Shown one piece after another: positions 1 to 7,710 of a stretch of DNA of 64,000 bases. Both the position numbers and the translations under genes were made by a program. Under the pieces are notes generated by a model. That model searched no databases and was not told the origin of the DNA. It worked only from the letters and a program-made list of their open reading frames with translations. Each line of letters opens with the position of its first letter. Within the stretch, counting starts at the first letter, position 1. Source of the DNA: Lysinibacillus capsici (GTDB taxonomy: Bacteria; Bacillota; Bacilli; Bacillales_A; Planococcaceae); assembly GCF_003367505.1 (NCBI RefSeq), contig NZ_PXXX01000008.1, forward strand, positions 124,001 through 188,000, given 5' to 3'.

Positions 1-1
1 A

Positions 2-67
2 GATGATATGGGGGGATTGAAGCAGGAAATTTATCATACATCTACTTCGGAAAGAAGTATAGTCTAG
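2..67 (+). CDS. Possible C-terminal end of an upstream gene (partial)
   Basis: A frame is open from the window edge to a TAG stop at 65-67, giving 21 residues that end in TSTSERSIV. The other two forward frames close almost at once, and a terminator follows at 128-161, as expected after a gene end. Nothing in the short tail identifies a family, so no function is proposed. It could also be chance open sequence. Confidence 0.3.
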   Translation, partial: DDMGGLKQEIYHTSTSERSIV

Positions 68-127
68 AAATTATTGTAAATTTATGATACAATAAATGTG
101 TAAGGTAATAAGATATTGATAAACAGA

Positions 128-161
128 GACAGCTCTACAAAAAGGTGGAGCCGTCTTTTTT
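128..161 (+). terminator. Rho-independent terminator
   Basis: An 11-nt stem of the form GACAGCTCTAC / GTGGAGCCGTC (one mismatch, one G-U pair) encloses a short A-rich loop and is followed by a run of T. It separates the gene to the left of the window from the RNA-repair cassette. The remaining sequence up to 292 is AT-rich and holds no convincing promoter. Confidence 0.7.
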
Positions 162-292
162 ATATGTAATATTGCTTCATATTATGACTGATTATCATAA
201 ATTGTTATTAAAAATAATGGATGAAATGCTATTGAGACACTAAAGAATGTGGCATGCCATACGATAAAGAAACTTGAAGGGAGGTGAAAAGA

Positions 293-1249
293 ATGAAGGT
301 AATCTTTACAGTGGGGTTGCCTGGTAGTGGGAAAAGTACATTTGTGAAACAGTTAGCTAAAAATGAAAATGCAATTGTCCTATCAAGCGACGCTATACGT
401 CAGGAGTTATTTGGGGATTCAACAAGGCAAAAATCACGTATAGTCTTTCGTACATTATATGAACGTCTTAATGACTTAGTGGCAAAAGGGTTTTCTGTCA
501 TTGTGGATGCAACCAATATTGAACGAGAGCGCAGGATGTTTGCACTTCGTAAAATACCAAGTAATGTGCAGAAGGTATGTTATTACTTTGATACACCTTA
601 TTCAATCTGTGTAGCTAGAAACCAGCAAAGGAAAAGACATGTACCATTAATCGTGATGGAAAAAATGAGAAAGCATTTAGAGTTCCCGACAGTAGGAGAA
701 GGGTTTAATGAATTGCATATTATTCATGAATCAAGTCCCTATGATCTTTCTCGACAACAATTTGTTTCACTCATACAAGGCCACCCCACCTATGAAGAGC
801 TTTTTCAAACACTTCAAGCAGTCCCACTTTTCAAAGAAATTTATCAATTCGATCAAGAAAACCCATTCCATCAATTTTTACTATGTCAGCATACGTATTT
901 TGTGTACGCGTATATCAATGAGTACTACTTAGAAAGCGATAAACTAGCTCTACAAATAGCTGCATTGTTTCATGATGTCGGTAAACCAGCTTGTAAAAAA
1001 TATAAACCTTTGCAACAGCGTTATGGTTATTTTGGGCATGAAAATGTCTCGGCTCAACTGGTTTGCCATTTTCTATTAGAGTTGGGCTTTGAAAAGGAAT
1101 TTGTATTAAAGGTTGTTCATTTAGTGCAATTTCATATGTTAATCCAGTATGGGGGAGATAGAGGTGGAAGCCAAATTTATCATTTATTAGATGGTGATTT
1201 ATTAACAAGGCTTTATTTTTTCCGTGAGGCAGATCAATTTGCCAAGTAA
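293..1249 (+). CDS. Polynucleotide kinase-HD phosphohydrolase fusion (RNA end-healing enzyme)
   Basis: The protein has 318 residues. Residues 1-150 form a P-loop kinase of the polynucleotide-kinase type: Walker A GLPGSGKST at 8-16, SSDAIR with Asp33 and Arg36, VDATN at 71-75 and a lid RNQQRKRHVP at 109-118, all features of 5'-OH polynucleotide kinases. Residues about 195-318 are an HD domain: His200, the HD pair His227-Asp228 in FHDVGKP, His249 in GHE and a late Asp314. Bifunctional HD-Pnk end-healing enzymes are known (for example in Runella, with the domains in the opposite order), where HD removes 2',3'-cyclic phosphate or 3'-phosphate and the kinase phosphorylates 5'-OH. The same role is inferred here. 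An upstream in-frame GTG (284) lies inside the Shine-Dalgarno GGGAGGTG, so ATG 293 was chosen. An RNA ligase gene follows after 24 bp. Confidence 0.8.
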   Translation: MKVIFTVGLPGSGKSTFVKQLAKNENAIVLSSDAIRQELFGDSTRQKSRIVFRTLYERLNDLVAKGFSVIVDATNIERERRMFALRKIPSNVQKVCYYFDTPYSICVARNQQRKRHVPLIVMEKMRKHLEFPTVGEGFNELHIIHESSPYDLSRQQFVSLIQGHPTYEELFQTLQAVPLFKEIYQFDQENPFHQFLLCQHTYFVYAYINEYYLESDKLALQIAALFHDVGKPACKKYKPLQQRYGYFGHENVSAQLVCHFLLELGFEKEFVLKVVHLVQFHMLIQYGGDRGGSQIYHLLDGDLLTRLYFFREADQFAK

Positions 1250-1273
1250 ACTTTAGGAAAGAAAGGTGAAAAT

Positions 1274-1912
1274 ATGACGAAATTAATGAAATACCCAAGA
1301 AGTTTTCATTTACCATGGAGCAGGGGTTATACCGATGATGATAAAGTTGCTAGAAATGTGAATCATTTTATTGGAAAGGAGGTTGTTGTCACTGAAAAGT
1401 TAGATGGAGAAGGGACAACACTTTACAGAGACTATATGCATGCTAGAAGTATTCATTCAGCCAACCATCCTTCTAGACATTGGGTAAAAACATTTCACGC
1501 GAACTTTGCGTATCGGATTCCAAAGGACTGGCGCTTATGTGGTGAAAATGTTTATGCCAAGCATTCTATTTATTATCAAGGATTAACAAGCTATTTCTAT
1601 TTGTTTAGCATTTGGAATGAAGAAAATATTTGTTTGAGCTGGGATGAAACCGTGGCCTTTGCAGCAGAGTTAGGTATAGAAACAGTGCCCGTTTTATATC
1701 GAGGGATTTTTGACGAAGAACAGATAAAACGTACATTCACTGGAAAATCATTCTTTGAAGGGGAACAAGAGGGGTATGTCATTAGAAATACTAGCTCATT
1801 CCATTACGAAGATTTCCGCTATAATTTAGGGAAATTTGTGAGACCGCAACATGTTCAAACAAGTGAGCATTGGCTACAAGAAGAAATTATTCCAAATAAA
1901 TTAAAATCCTAA
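1274..1912 (+). CDS. Small RNA ligase (nucleotidyltransferase superfamily)
   Basis: The protein has 212 residues, about the size of a bare nucleotidyltransferase domain. Motif I is EKLDGEG with the predicted AMP-accepting Lys42. Further on come GENVYAKHS (motif III region), EGYVIRN (motif IV) and GKFVRP (motif V lysine). These are hallmarks of ATP-dependent RNA ligases of the Rnl2-like group, which seal 3'-OH and 5'-phosphate ends. No C-terminal accessory domain is present. AAAGGTGA lies 5 bp before the ATG. With the kinase-HD protein just upstream it would make a complete heal-and-seal RNA repair pair. The true substrate cannot be read from the sequence. A short DNA ligase is less likely because the usual OB fold is absent. 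Confidence 0.78.
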   Translation: MTKLMKYPRSFHLPWSRGYTDDDKVARNVNHFIGKEVVVTEKLDGEGTTLYRDYMHARSIHSANHPSRHWVKTFHANFAYRIPKDWRLCGENVYAKHSIYYQGLTSYFYLFSIWNEENICLSWDETVAFAAELGIETVPVLYRGIFDEEQIKRTFTGKSFFEGEQEGYVIRNTSSFHYEDFRYNLGKFVRPQHVQTSEHWLQEEIIPNKLKS

Positions 1913-1979
1913 CCAATTAAGAAGAGAAGGGACTGAGCACAATGTAATACTATAGCAAGCATTCAATAATCATCTATTA

Positions 1980-2049
1980 CGAGGTAGGTGCAAGGAGTGC
2001 ATATCCCTTTCCAATGGGAGTACGGGTTCGATTCCTGTTATCCTCGCCA
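1980..2049 (+). ncRNA. Truncated tRNA-like RNA (pseudo-tRNA) with encoded CCA end
   Basis: A perfect T-arm is present: 5-bp stem 2022-2026/2034-2038 and 7-nt loop TTCGATT. CGAGG (1980-1984) pairs with CCTCG (2042-2046), followed directly by CCA at 2047-2049; two more pairs form if T2041 is bulged. A small D-like arm (1988-1991/1999-2002) surrounds the loop AAGGAGT. An anticodon-like arm (2004-2007/2016-2019) has an 8-nt loop TTTCCAAT; a 7-nt loop placing CCA as anticodon costs one C-A mismatch. Total length without CCA is about 67 nt, shorter than a normal tRNA, and the variable loop is nearly absent. It lies 67 bp after the RNA ligase gene and just before a terminator. It is probably transcribed but not a standard decoding tRNA. 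A decayed tRNA gene is the alternative. Confidence 0.6.
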
Positions 2050-2054
2050 TAAAA

Positions 2055-2095
2055 AAATGAACTCTCTTCATTAGGACGAGAGTTCATTTTTGTTT
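2055..2095. terminator. Bidirectional terminator
   Basis: Inverted repeat AAATGAACTCTC / GAGAGTTCATTT, with a T-run on the plus side and an A-run on the left, so it can serve both the RNA-repair cassette with its tRNA-like RNA (plus) and the CofE-like gene (minus). Confidence 0.85.
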
Positions 2096-2097
2096 GT

Positions 2098-3288
2098 TTA
2101 TTTAGTGTAATTATCGAAGTAGCCTTGAATGTAAATCATTGGTGTTCCTTTGTCACCCGAACCAGATGTAAGGTCAGATAGGGAACCGATAAGGTCTGTT
2201 AAACGACGCGGTGTTGTTCCTTGTGCAGCCATTTGACCTGTTAAATCTTCATCTTTATTTTGGATGTATTCAGAAATAGCAGCCTTTAGTTCTTCGCCTC
2301 GAAGGTCTGCAAAATCATTGTCCGCTAAATATTTTAATTTAACCTCGTTCGGTGTTCCATGTAATCCAGCGGTGAATGCTGGGGATACAACAGGATCTGC
2401 AAGCTCCCAAATTTTACCCACAGGATCTTTGAATGCGCCGTCACCATAAATCATAACTTCTACTGTTTTTCCTGTAGCTTCTTTAATTTTTGCTTGGATT
2501 CCATCAACAATCGGTTGGCAAGTATGTGGGAATAATTTAACACTATCCTCTGTTGCTTTGTTCGAGCCAAGTAGACCATACTCAGCATTGAAACCAGAGC
2601 CATTAATTGATTCAGCTAAAATATTATCAAGGCTGTAAACTTTTTCTGCACCGTTCGCTGTTAGAATACGTTTTGTGCGGAAGCGTGAATGAATATCACA
2701 TGTTAAGATACTCTTTGTGTAATTTAAAATTGTTTTTGGATTATTTGAGAAGATGACCTCACACGTAGCCCCTTCTGCTTCGATTAACTCTTTATAGTAT
2801 TCAATATAATCTACACCAGTAAATGTGTGTTTTTTATAGCCAAAATGCTCGCGGAATTCAACCTCATTGAGCGTATCCGTCCATGGGTTAATGCCTTTTA
2901 CATCGAGCTCATCAATATCTACAAGATGATTACCCACTTCATCAGATGGGTAGCTTAGCATTAATACTACCTTTTTTACACCTTTAGCGATGCCTCGTAA
3001 ACAATTGGCGAAGCGGTTTCGACTTAAGATGGGGAAAATAACGCCTACCGTATCATCTCCAAACTTAGCAGCTACATCTATGGCAATATCATCAATCGTA
3101 GCATAGTTTCCTTGTGCACGTGCCACGACAGATTCAGTTACTGTCACAATATCACGATCCTCTATTGTATATCCTTCAATATGTGCAGCATTTAACACTG
3201 TATCTACAACAATTTGTTCAATATTATCGCCTTCATTAATAATAGGACCACGAAGACCTCTTACAACTGTACCGATTACACGTTCCAA
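2098..3288 (-). CDS. CofE-like protein (coenzyme F420-0:L-glutamate ligase family)
   Basis: The 396-residue protein resembles the family annotated as coenzyme F420-0:L-glutamate ligase, which in F420 producers adds glutamate to F420-0 using GTP. The N-terminus RVIGTVVRGLRGPIINEGD followed by DRDIVTVTESVVAR, and the later GDGAFKDPVGKIWELADP segment, are the features that suggest this. Bacillota of this kind are not known F420 producers and no other F420 gene is in the window, so the actual substrate is probably another acidic acceptor. It is monocistronic, with GGAGAG upstream of the ATG, and diverges from the LysR gene at 3411, a common arrangement when the regulator controls its neighbour. 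Confidence 0.7.
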   Translation of the reverse strand: MERVIGTVVRGLRGPIINEGDNIEQIVVDTVLNAAHIEGYTIEDRDIVTVTESVVARAQGNYATIDDIAIDVAAKFGDDTVGVIFPILSRNRFANCLRGIAKGVKKVVLMLSYPSDEVGNHLVDIDELDVKGINPWTDTLNEVEFREHFGYKKHTFTGVDYIEYYKELIEAEGATCEVIFSNNPKTILNYTKSILTCDIHSRFRTKRILTANGAEKVYSLDNILAESINGSGFNAEYGLLGSNKATEDSVKLFPHTCQPIVDGIQAKIKEATGKTVEVMIYGDGAFKDPVGKIWELADPVVSPAFTAGLHGTPNEVKLKYLADNDFADLRGEELKAAISEYIQNKDEDLTGQMAAQGTTPRRLTDLIGSLSDLTSGSGDKGTPMIYIQGYFDNYTK

Positions 3289-3410
3289 TTTAATCTCTCC
3301 TCATTCTATCTAGCGTAAAGTGATATAAAAACCATATGATTTTACTATAAGGCTCGTTAATGATATAAGTAAAATTAATAGTTCATATAATAGCTATAAG
3401 AGGTGCTTAT

Positions 3411-4328
3411 ATGATAGGGAAATTAGATTTATATCGTGTTTTTAGTGTTGTAGCAAAAAATAATAGCTTTTCTAGTGCGGCAAAAGATTTATATATGACA
3501 CAGCCAGCTGTAAGTCAGGCAATGATGCAATTAGAAAATGAGCTTGGCACACGTCTTTTTAATCGAACTCCTAAAGGTGTGACATTAACAACAGAGGGTA
3601 GCTTACTTTTTGAATATACTAATTCTGCTTTAGGGCTTTTAGATGCTGGTGAAGAAAAGTTACTTGAATTCAAAAATTTAACAACAGGGCAATTAAAAAT
3701 AGGTGTAGGTGATACGATCTCACGCTTCTTTTTAATGCCTTATTTAGAAGCATTCCATACAATGTATCCGAATATTAAATTGCAAATGCTAAATGGCACA
3801 ACCTCTGAAATTTGTAATTTTATTAAATCGGGTGAAGTAGATATAGGGTTTTGTAATTTTCCAATTGAAGATTCAACATTACAGTTAACGGTATGTACAG
3901 ATATTCAGGATATTTTTGTCTGTGGGGAAAAATATAAAACACTTTCATCTAAAAGTTTAAGCTATGAGGACCTTTTAAAATTTCCACTTATCTTTCTAGA
4001 GAAAAAATCGAATTCAAGGAAGTATGTGGAAGATTATCTTTTTGCAAGAGGCGTTCACATAGAGCCAGAGTTTGAGCTAGGCTCACATGATTTGGTACTC
4101 GAATTTGCGCGTAGTAACCTTGGCATTGCATGTGTAACAAAGGAATTTTCAAAGGACTATCTTCAACGTGGACTTCTTTATGAATTAACTTTAAGGGAAA
4201 GTATTCCTACGAGAAGTATTGGTATGTGTTATTTGAAGTCAGTACCCCTTTCTAGAGCAGCAATGAAATTTGTTGAAATCATTGAAAGTAAACATTTTAA
4301 TACGAGAAGAACCATAAAAAGAGCTTAG
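3411..4328 (+). CDS. LysR-family transcriptional regulator
   Basis: The protein has 305 residues, normal for the family. An N-terminal winged helix-turn-helix (FSSAAKDLYMTQPAVSQAMMQLENELGTRLFNR, about residues 18-52) is followed by a two-lobed LysR substrate-binding domain (about 90-295). It is transcribed away from the CofE-like gene across a 122-bp AT-rich gap with short inverted TA-rich elements (ATAGCTAT near 3390) that could be LysR operators, so autoregulation and control of that gene are inferred. The ligand is unknown. Confidence 0.88.
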   Translation: MIGKLDLYRVFSVVAKNNSFSSAAKDLYMTQPAVSQAMMQLENELGTRLFNRTPKGVTLTTEGSLLFEYTNSALGLLDAGEEKLLEFKNLTTGQLKIGVGDTISRFFLMPYLEAFHTMYPNIKLQMLNGTTSEICNFIKSGEVDIGFCNFPIEDSTLQLTVCTDIQDIFVCGEKYKTLSSKSLSYEDLLKFPLIFLEKKSNSRKYVEDYLFARGVHIEPEFELGSHDLVLEFARSNLGIACVTKEFSKDYLQRGLLYELTLRESIPTRSIGMCYLKSVPLSRAAMKFVEIIESKHFNTRRTIKRA

Positions 4329-4358
4329 CGACGAGAAAAAAATCGCTATGCTTTTTTT
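4322..4358. terminator. Bidirectional terminator between convergent LysR genes
   Basis: AGCTTAGCGA and TCGCTATGCT pair with one T-T mismatch around an A-rich loop, followed by seven T. The plus-strand stop codon of the first LysR gene lies in the left arm. Confidence 0.8.
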
Positions 4359-5227
4359 ATTAAGATATCAATCAGTATGTCGACATTGCGCTTATTTTTC
4401 ATGGTAGGTGAACAAAGATAAGAAAATGTTCGCATAAAGTGCTGTCCTTCAAGGCGCAGAATAGTCATATCTCCATTTTTTAATTCACGTTCTATCACAC
4501 AGGCAGACAATAAAGAAAGACCAAGTCCCTGCATTACACTCTCCTTCACGCCCTGATTACTGCTAATAGTCAAAAGCGAATGAATCTGTAAACCATTTGC
4601 TCTGAATAAATGATCCAGATAATAACGTGTTCCAGAGCCTTCTTCACGCGCAACCCAGCTTTGCTGCTGGAGTTTATCAGCAGTCAGAGGTTGTTGCTTT
4701 GTAAGAGGATGTTTACTGTCGCTAACAATAAATAACTCATCTTGCATAAATGGCTTAATGACTAGTTCATTATCATGAGCCTGTCCTTCAATTAGACCTA
4801 TATCGACTTGCAGTAATTTTGTATATTGAATGATTTCTTTTGTATTGCCAATAATAATTTGAAGTTCAAGTTGTGGGAATTGTTGCTGTAAGCTTGCAAT
4901 AATTGGAGGTAATATATATTCGCCAATTGTAAAGCTTGCCCCAATGACTAGCGTACCTTGTACCTCTTGATGATAGGCAGCGATATCTTCTTTTGCAGCT
5001 TCAGCTATCGCCATGATTTGCTTTGCTCGTTTATAAAGAATTTCACCAGTTGGTGTAATTTGCACCGATTTTGGGGAGCGAATAAATAAGGTTGTTTGTA
5101 ATTCTTGCTCTAGATTCTTAATGTGTAAGCTAACACTTGGTTGTGAAATATGAAGTATTTCAGAGGTCTTTGTAAAATTATTGACCTCAACCAGTGTGAT
5201 AAATGTTTTTAAAGCATCCAATTGCAT
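4346..5227 (-). CDS. LysR-family regulator, CysL/YeiE-like
   Basis: The protein is 293 residues when started at the ATG at 5225-5227, which has GGGGTGAAG just upstream; the longer frame adds an unlikely Ile-rich leader encoded by the intergenic region. Helix-turn-helix at about 18-50 (FTKTSEILHISQPSVSLHIKNLEQEL), substrate-binding domain from about 90. It is divergent from the YeiH-family exporter, the arrangement seen for yeiE-yeiH and for cysteine/sulfur regulators of the CysL type. Control of the exporter is inferred, and a sulfur-compound effector is a guess from the family. Confidence 0.86.
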   Translation of the reverse strand: MQLDALKTFITLVEVNNFTKTSEILHISQPSVSLHIKNLEQELQTTLFIRSPKSVQITPTGEILYKRAKQIMAIAEAAKEDIAAYHQEVQGTLVIGASFTIGEYILPPIIASLQQQFPQLELQIIIGNTKEIIQYTKLLQVDIGLIEGQAHDNELVIKPFMQDELFIVSDSKHPLTKQQPLTADKLQQQSWVAREEGSGTRYYLDHLFRANGLQIHSLLTISSNQGVKESVMQGLGLSLLSACVIERELKNGDMTILRLEGQHFMRTFSYLCSPTMKNKRNVDILIDILIKKA

Positions 5228-5331
5228 ATCTTCACCCCTATTATTAGAAATATTAATAATAATAATTATATATATGTATTTTACTAATAGTGCACTCTTT
5301 ATTAAAGTAATAATCAACAAGGGAGAAAGAA

Positions 5332-6360
5332 GTGAACATCATGGTTAATAGACAGCATAAATTAAAATCTACTCTTAATCCAAATTTCTTGAAGGGGATA
5401 TTGTTAACGCTTCTTATTGCTTTAGTAGCGAAATATATTGCCACATTTCCTTTCCTTTCAATATTGGGACAGTTGGTTATTGCCATTATATTAGGGATGA
5501 CCTGGCGAGCAACATTTAAAGTACAAGATTCTTGGCAAGTAGGTATTTCATTTTCCAGCAAGAAGCTATTACGCTTTGGTATTATTTTATTGGGTATGCG
5601 CTTAAATTTGGCAGATATTTATCATGCGGGTGCTAACGTTTTTTTAATTGCAGTCATTAATCTGCTATTTGCCTTAATTGTTGTGTACGGCCTAACAAAA
5701 ATATTTAAAGTCGATCAAAAGCTAGGGATATTAACGGCTTGCGGGACTGCCATTTGCGGAGCTGCTGCAGTAGTGGCAATTGCACCTCAAATTAAAGCAA
5801 ATGAAAAGGAAACGGCGGTAGGGGCAGCGATTGTTGCGTTATTGGGGACTATTTTTACACTTATTTATACGGTACTTTATTCCATCATCGATTTAACACC
5901 TACTGCGTATGGTATTTTCGCAGGGGGGACATTACATGAAATTGCGCATGTAATTGCAGCTGCATCTGCTGGTGGAAATGAAGCAATTGATATAGCCGTC
6001 ATCGTGAAATTAACACGAGTGGCCCTACTCGTACCTGTAGCAATTGTTATTGGTATTTTCTATCGAAGAATGGACAAAAGTGAAGAGAAAAAGGCCTTTT
6101 CTTTATCCATCATACCGTGGTTTATTTTAGGATTTTTAGCGATGAGTGCTATCAACTCTTTAGGGATTATACCGGCGAATGTATCGAAAGCATTAGTAGA
6201 TATTGCTTATATCTTAATTGCGATGGCAATGGCTGGTTTAGGGCTAAATGTTGAGATGAAAACATTTAAGGAGCTAGGTGTAAAGGCATTTATTGCAGGT
6301 TTAATTGGCTCGGTTTGTCTATCCGTGCTGGGCTATATACTAGTCATTCTTTTATATTGA
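5332..6360 (+). CDS. YeiH-family putative anion exporter (UPF0324)
   Basis: This 342-residue polytopic membrane protein has about ten hydrophobic segments. Family signatures include [14 protein letters not shown] near 90, the central [33 protein letters not shown] and a late [19 protein letters not shown]. The family is annotated as a putative sulfate or sulfonate exporter, but its transport substrate is poorly established. GTG 5332 is preferred because GGGAGA lies 5 bp before it, whereas the ATG at 5341 would be 14 bp away. It diverges from a CysL-like LysR gene, its probable regulator. Confidence 0.84.
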   Translation: MNIMVNRQHKLKSTLNPNFLKGILLTLLIALVAKYIATFPFLSILGQLVIAIILGMTWRATFKVQDSWQVGISFSSKKLLRFGIILLGMRLNLADIYHAGANVFLIAVINLLFALIVVYGLTKIFKVDQKLGILTACGTAICGAAAVVAIAPQIKANEKETAVGAAIVALLGTIFTLIYTVLYSIIDLTPTAYGIFAGGTLHEIAHVIAAASAGGNEAIDIAVIVKLTRVALLVPVAIVIGIFYRRMDKSEEKKAFSLSIIPWFILGFLAMSAINSLGIIPANVSKALVDIAYILIAMAMAGLGLNVEMKTFKELGVKAFIAGLIGSVCLSVLGYILVILLY

Positions 6361-6390
6361 TTTAATCAATGTTTCTTATACCAAGAAAAA

Positions 6391-6426
6391 AGACCCTACA
6401 TGATCGTTCAACATGCAGGGCTTTTT
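6391..6426 (+). terminator. Rho-independent terminator after yeiH-like gene
   Basis: CCCTACATG / CATGCAGGG stem (one mismatch) with loop ATCGTTCAA, followed by CTTTTT. The A-run on the left also allows use by the minus-strand heme monooxygenase gene. Confidence 0.85.
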
Positions 6427-6471
6427 AGATAGAATCAGAAGATAATGTATAAGTAATTTAATCGTCGTTTA

Positions 6472-6804
6472 TTAATTTAAGGCTTCAATAGAAGAAGCTA
6501 ATTCCGCCACCACTATTTTGCTGCCGATAATTGGACTGTCAGCCTTTTCTCCCTCAGAGCCCGAATTTGGGCGTTGATGGGCTGCAGCAAATGCATCGCT
6601 ATTACGCCATGCTTGGAAATGCTCCTTAGATTCCCAATACATATTAACACTCATTTCATCATAAGTAGGATCATCAGTTGAAATTAATACCTCTACTTTA
6701 TGAAAGCCTTCAAACTGTTGCAGAGGCCCTGGCTTTGTAAAATTTGGTGCCATTCTCGCAGCAAAACCGGGTTTTACTTGAATACGATTAGTTACAATAA
6801 TCAT
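6472..6804 (-). CDS. Heme-degrading monooxygenase, IsdG/HmoA family
   Basis: This is a 110-residue antibiotic-biosynthesis-monooxygenase (ABM) ferredoxin-like fold protein. Family features are the N-terminal IIVTNRIQVKPGFAARMAPNF, the central FEGFHKVEVL, and the MYWESKEHFQAWRNSDAFAAAHQ stretch with a His suited to heme binding. The enzymes open heme to release iron in the cytoplasm. Start ATG at 6802-6804 has GGGGGGTAA upstream; a longer frame to 6870 would run through the Fur-box-like operator and is rejected. It is monocistronic. Iron-regulated expression is inferred from the upstream site. Confidence 0.85.
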   Translation of the reverse strand: MIIVTNRIQVKPGFAARMAPNFTKPGPLQQFEGFHKVEVLISTDDPTYDEMSVNMYWESKEHFQAWRNSDAFAAAHQRPNSGSEGEKADSPIIGSKIVVAELASSIEALN

Positions 6805-6846
6805 GCTTTTACCCCCCTTAATTTCATTTACTAGGTTTTTGAATGA

Positions 6847-6865
6847 ATTATCATTGATTATCATT
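6847..6865 (-). promoter_or_regulatory. Fur-box-like operator
   Basis: The 19-bp sequence ATTATCATTGATTATCATT contains two ATTATCATT-type units in tandem, close to overlapping Fur hexamers (GATAAT on the other strand). A further AATGATAAG lies just upstream at 6873-6881. It sits about 43 bp before the start of the IsdG-family gene, a gene class commonly repressed by Fur. Confidence 0.65.
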
Positions 6866-6953
6866 CGCACTCAATGATAAGTGGCTGAGGAAGACATTGT
6901 CAATAGATGTCCTCTATATAATCTGTGCTAGTAGTTTATGGGTAATGGATAGG

Positions 6954-6987
6954 CTGACATTTAACTGACATAATCCAGTGCTATAAT
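6954..6987 (+). promoter_or_regulatory. Promoter with CTGACAT direct repeat, upstream of two-component genes
   Basis: Two identical heptamers CTGACAT (6954-6960 and 6965-6971) are separated by TTAA, giving an 11-bp period. They occupy the -35 region, and a perfect -10 TATAAT (6982-6987) starts 10 bp after the second repeat. Tandem heptamers at 11-bp spacing are typical binding sites of OmpR/PhoB-type regulators, so autoregulation by the adjacent response regulator is inferred. Confidence 0.7.
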
Positions 6988-7023
6988 GAATATAAGAGTG
7001 AACTAGTAGCGAGGTGATTGACT

Positions 7024-7710
7024 TTGGCAAACATTCTAGTAATAGAGGACGAATATCCAATAAGCCAGGTTTTAAAGGTGTATTTACAAAAAGTGGGTTA
7101 TAGTGTGACACAATGTTTCAATGGTGGTCAAGCCTTGGTCATGTTTCGTGAAACACAGCCAGATCTAGTGTTGCTAGATATTATGTTACCAGAAAAAAAT
7201 GGTTGGTCCATTTTAAAAGAAATAAGAGAACGAAGTACTTGCCCAGTTATCATGTTAACAGCATTAGGTGAGGTTAATTACCGTCTAGAGGGGTTTGATC
7301 ATGGGGCAGATGATTATATTGCCAAGCCTTTTATCGCAGATGAAGTTGTTGCAAGAGTGAGGGCTGTTTTAAGACGTGCTGTAGGTAGTTCTGATTCAGC
7401 TACTAGTAAGCAGTATGGGTCTCTAGTAATTGATTGTAAAGCGCATAAAGTGCTTTTGGGTGGAGAAGAGATTGTATTAACGCCAAGAGATTTATCAGTG
7501 CTCATGTTTTTAGCTGACCACCCTAATCAAACATTTACCCGGGATCAGCTTATAGATCAAGTTTGGGGATGGGAGTATGAGGGTAGTGATCGTGCTGTAG
7601 ATTTAGCTATAAAGAGGCTAAGGAAGGCTTTAAAAGAATGGGATGAAGCGGAAGGAGAAATAAAGACACTACGTGGATTGGGGTATCAGCTAAGTGTTCA
7701 AAAAAAATAA
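7024..7710 (+). CDS. OmpR-family response regulator
   Basis: The 228-residue protein has a receiver domain (about 1-115) with acidic pocket Glu8-Asp9, phospho-acceptor Asp52 (LVLLDIMLP) and the KPF motif, then a winged-helix DNA-binding domain (about 130-225) ending in LRGLGYQL. Start TTG 7024 is preferred: the Shine-Dalgarno GAGGTGA ends at 7017, directly abutting the earlier TTG at 7018. The gene overlaps the kinase gene by 17 bp, so the two are translated together. Its likely targets carry the CTGACAT repeat found before this gene and before the VTC/CotH operon. Confidence 0.93.
   Translation: MANILVIEDEYPISQVLKVYLQKVGYSVTQCFNGGQALVMFRETQPDLVLLDIMLPEKNGWSILKEIRERSTCPVIMLTALGEVNYRLEGFDHGADDYIAKPFIADEVVARVRAVLRRAVGSSDSATSKQYGSLVIDCKAHKVLLGGEEIVLTPRDLSVLMFLADHPNQTFTRDQLIDQVWGWEYEGSDRAVDLAIKRLRKALKEWDEAEGEIKTLRGLGYQLSVQKK

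Noticed and set aside
915-1316. Minus-strand open frame of 133 codons
   Set aside because: It is the antisense of the kinase-HD gene, has no ribosome site and no family resemblance.
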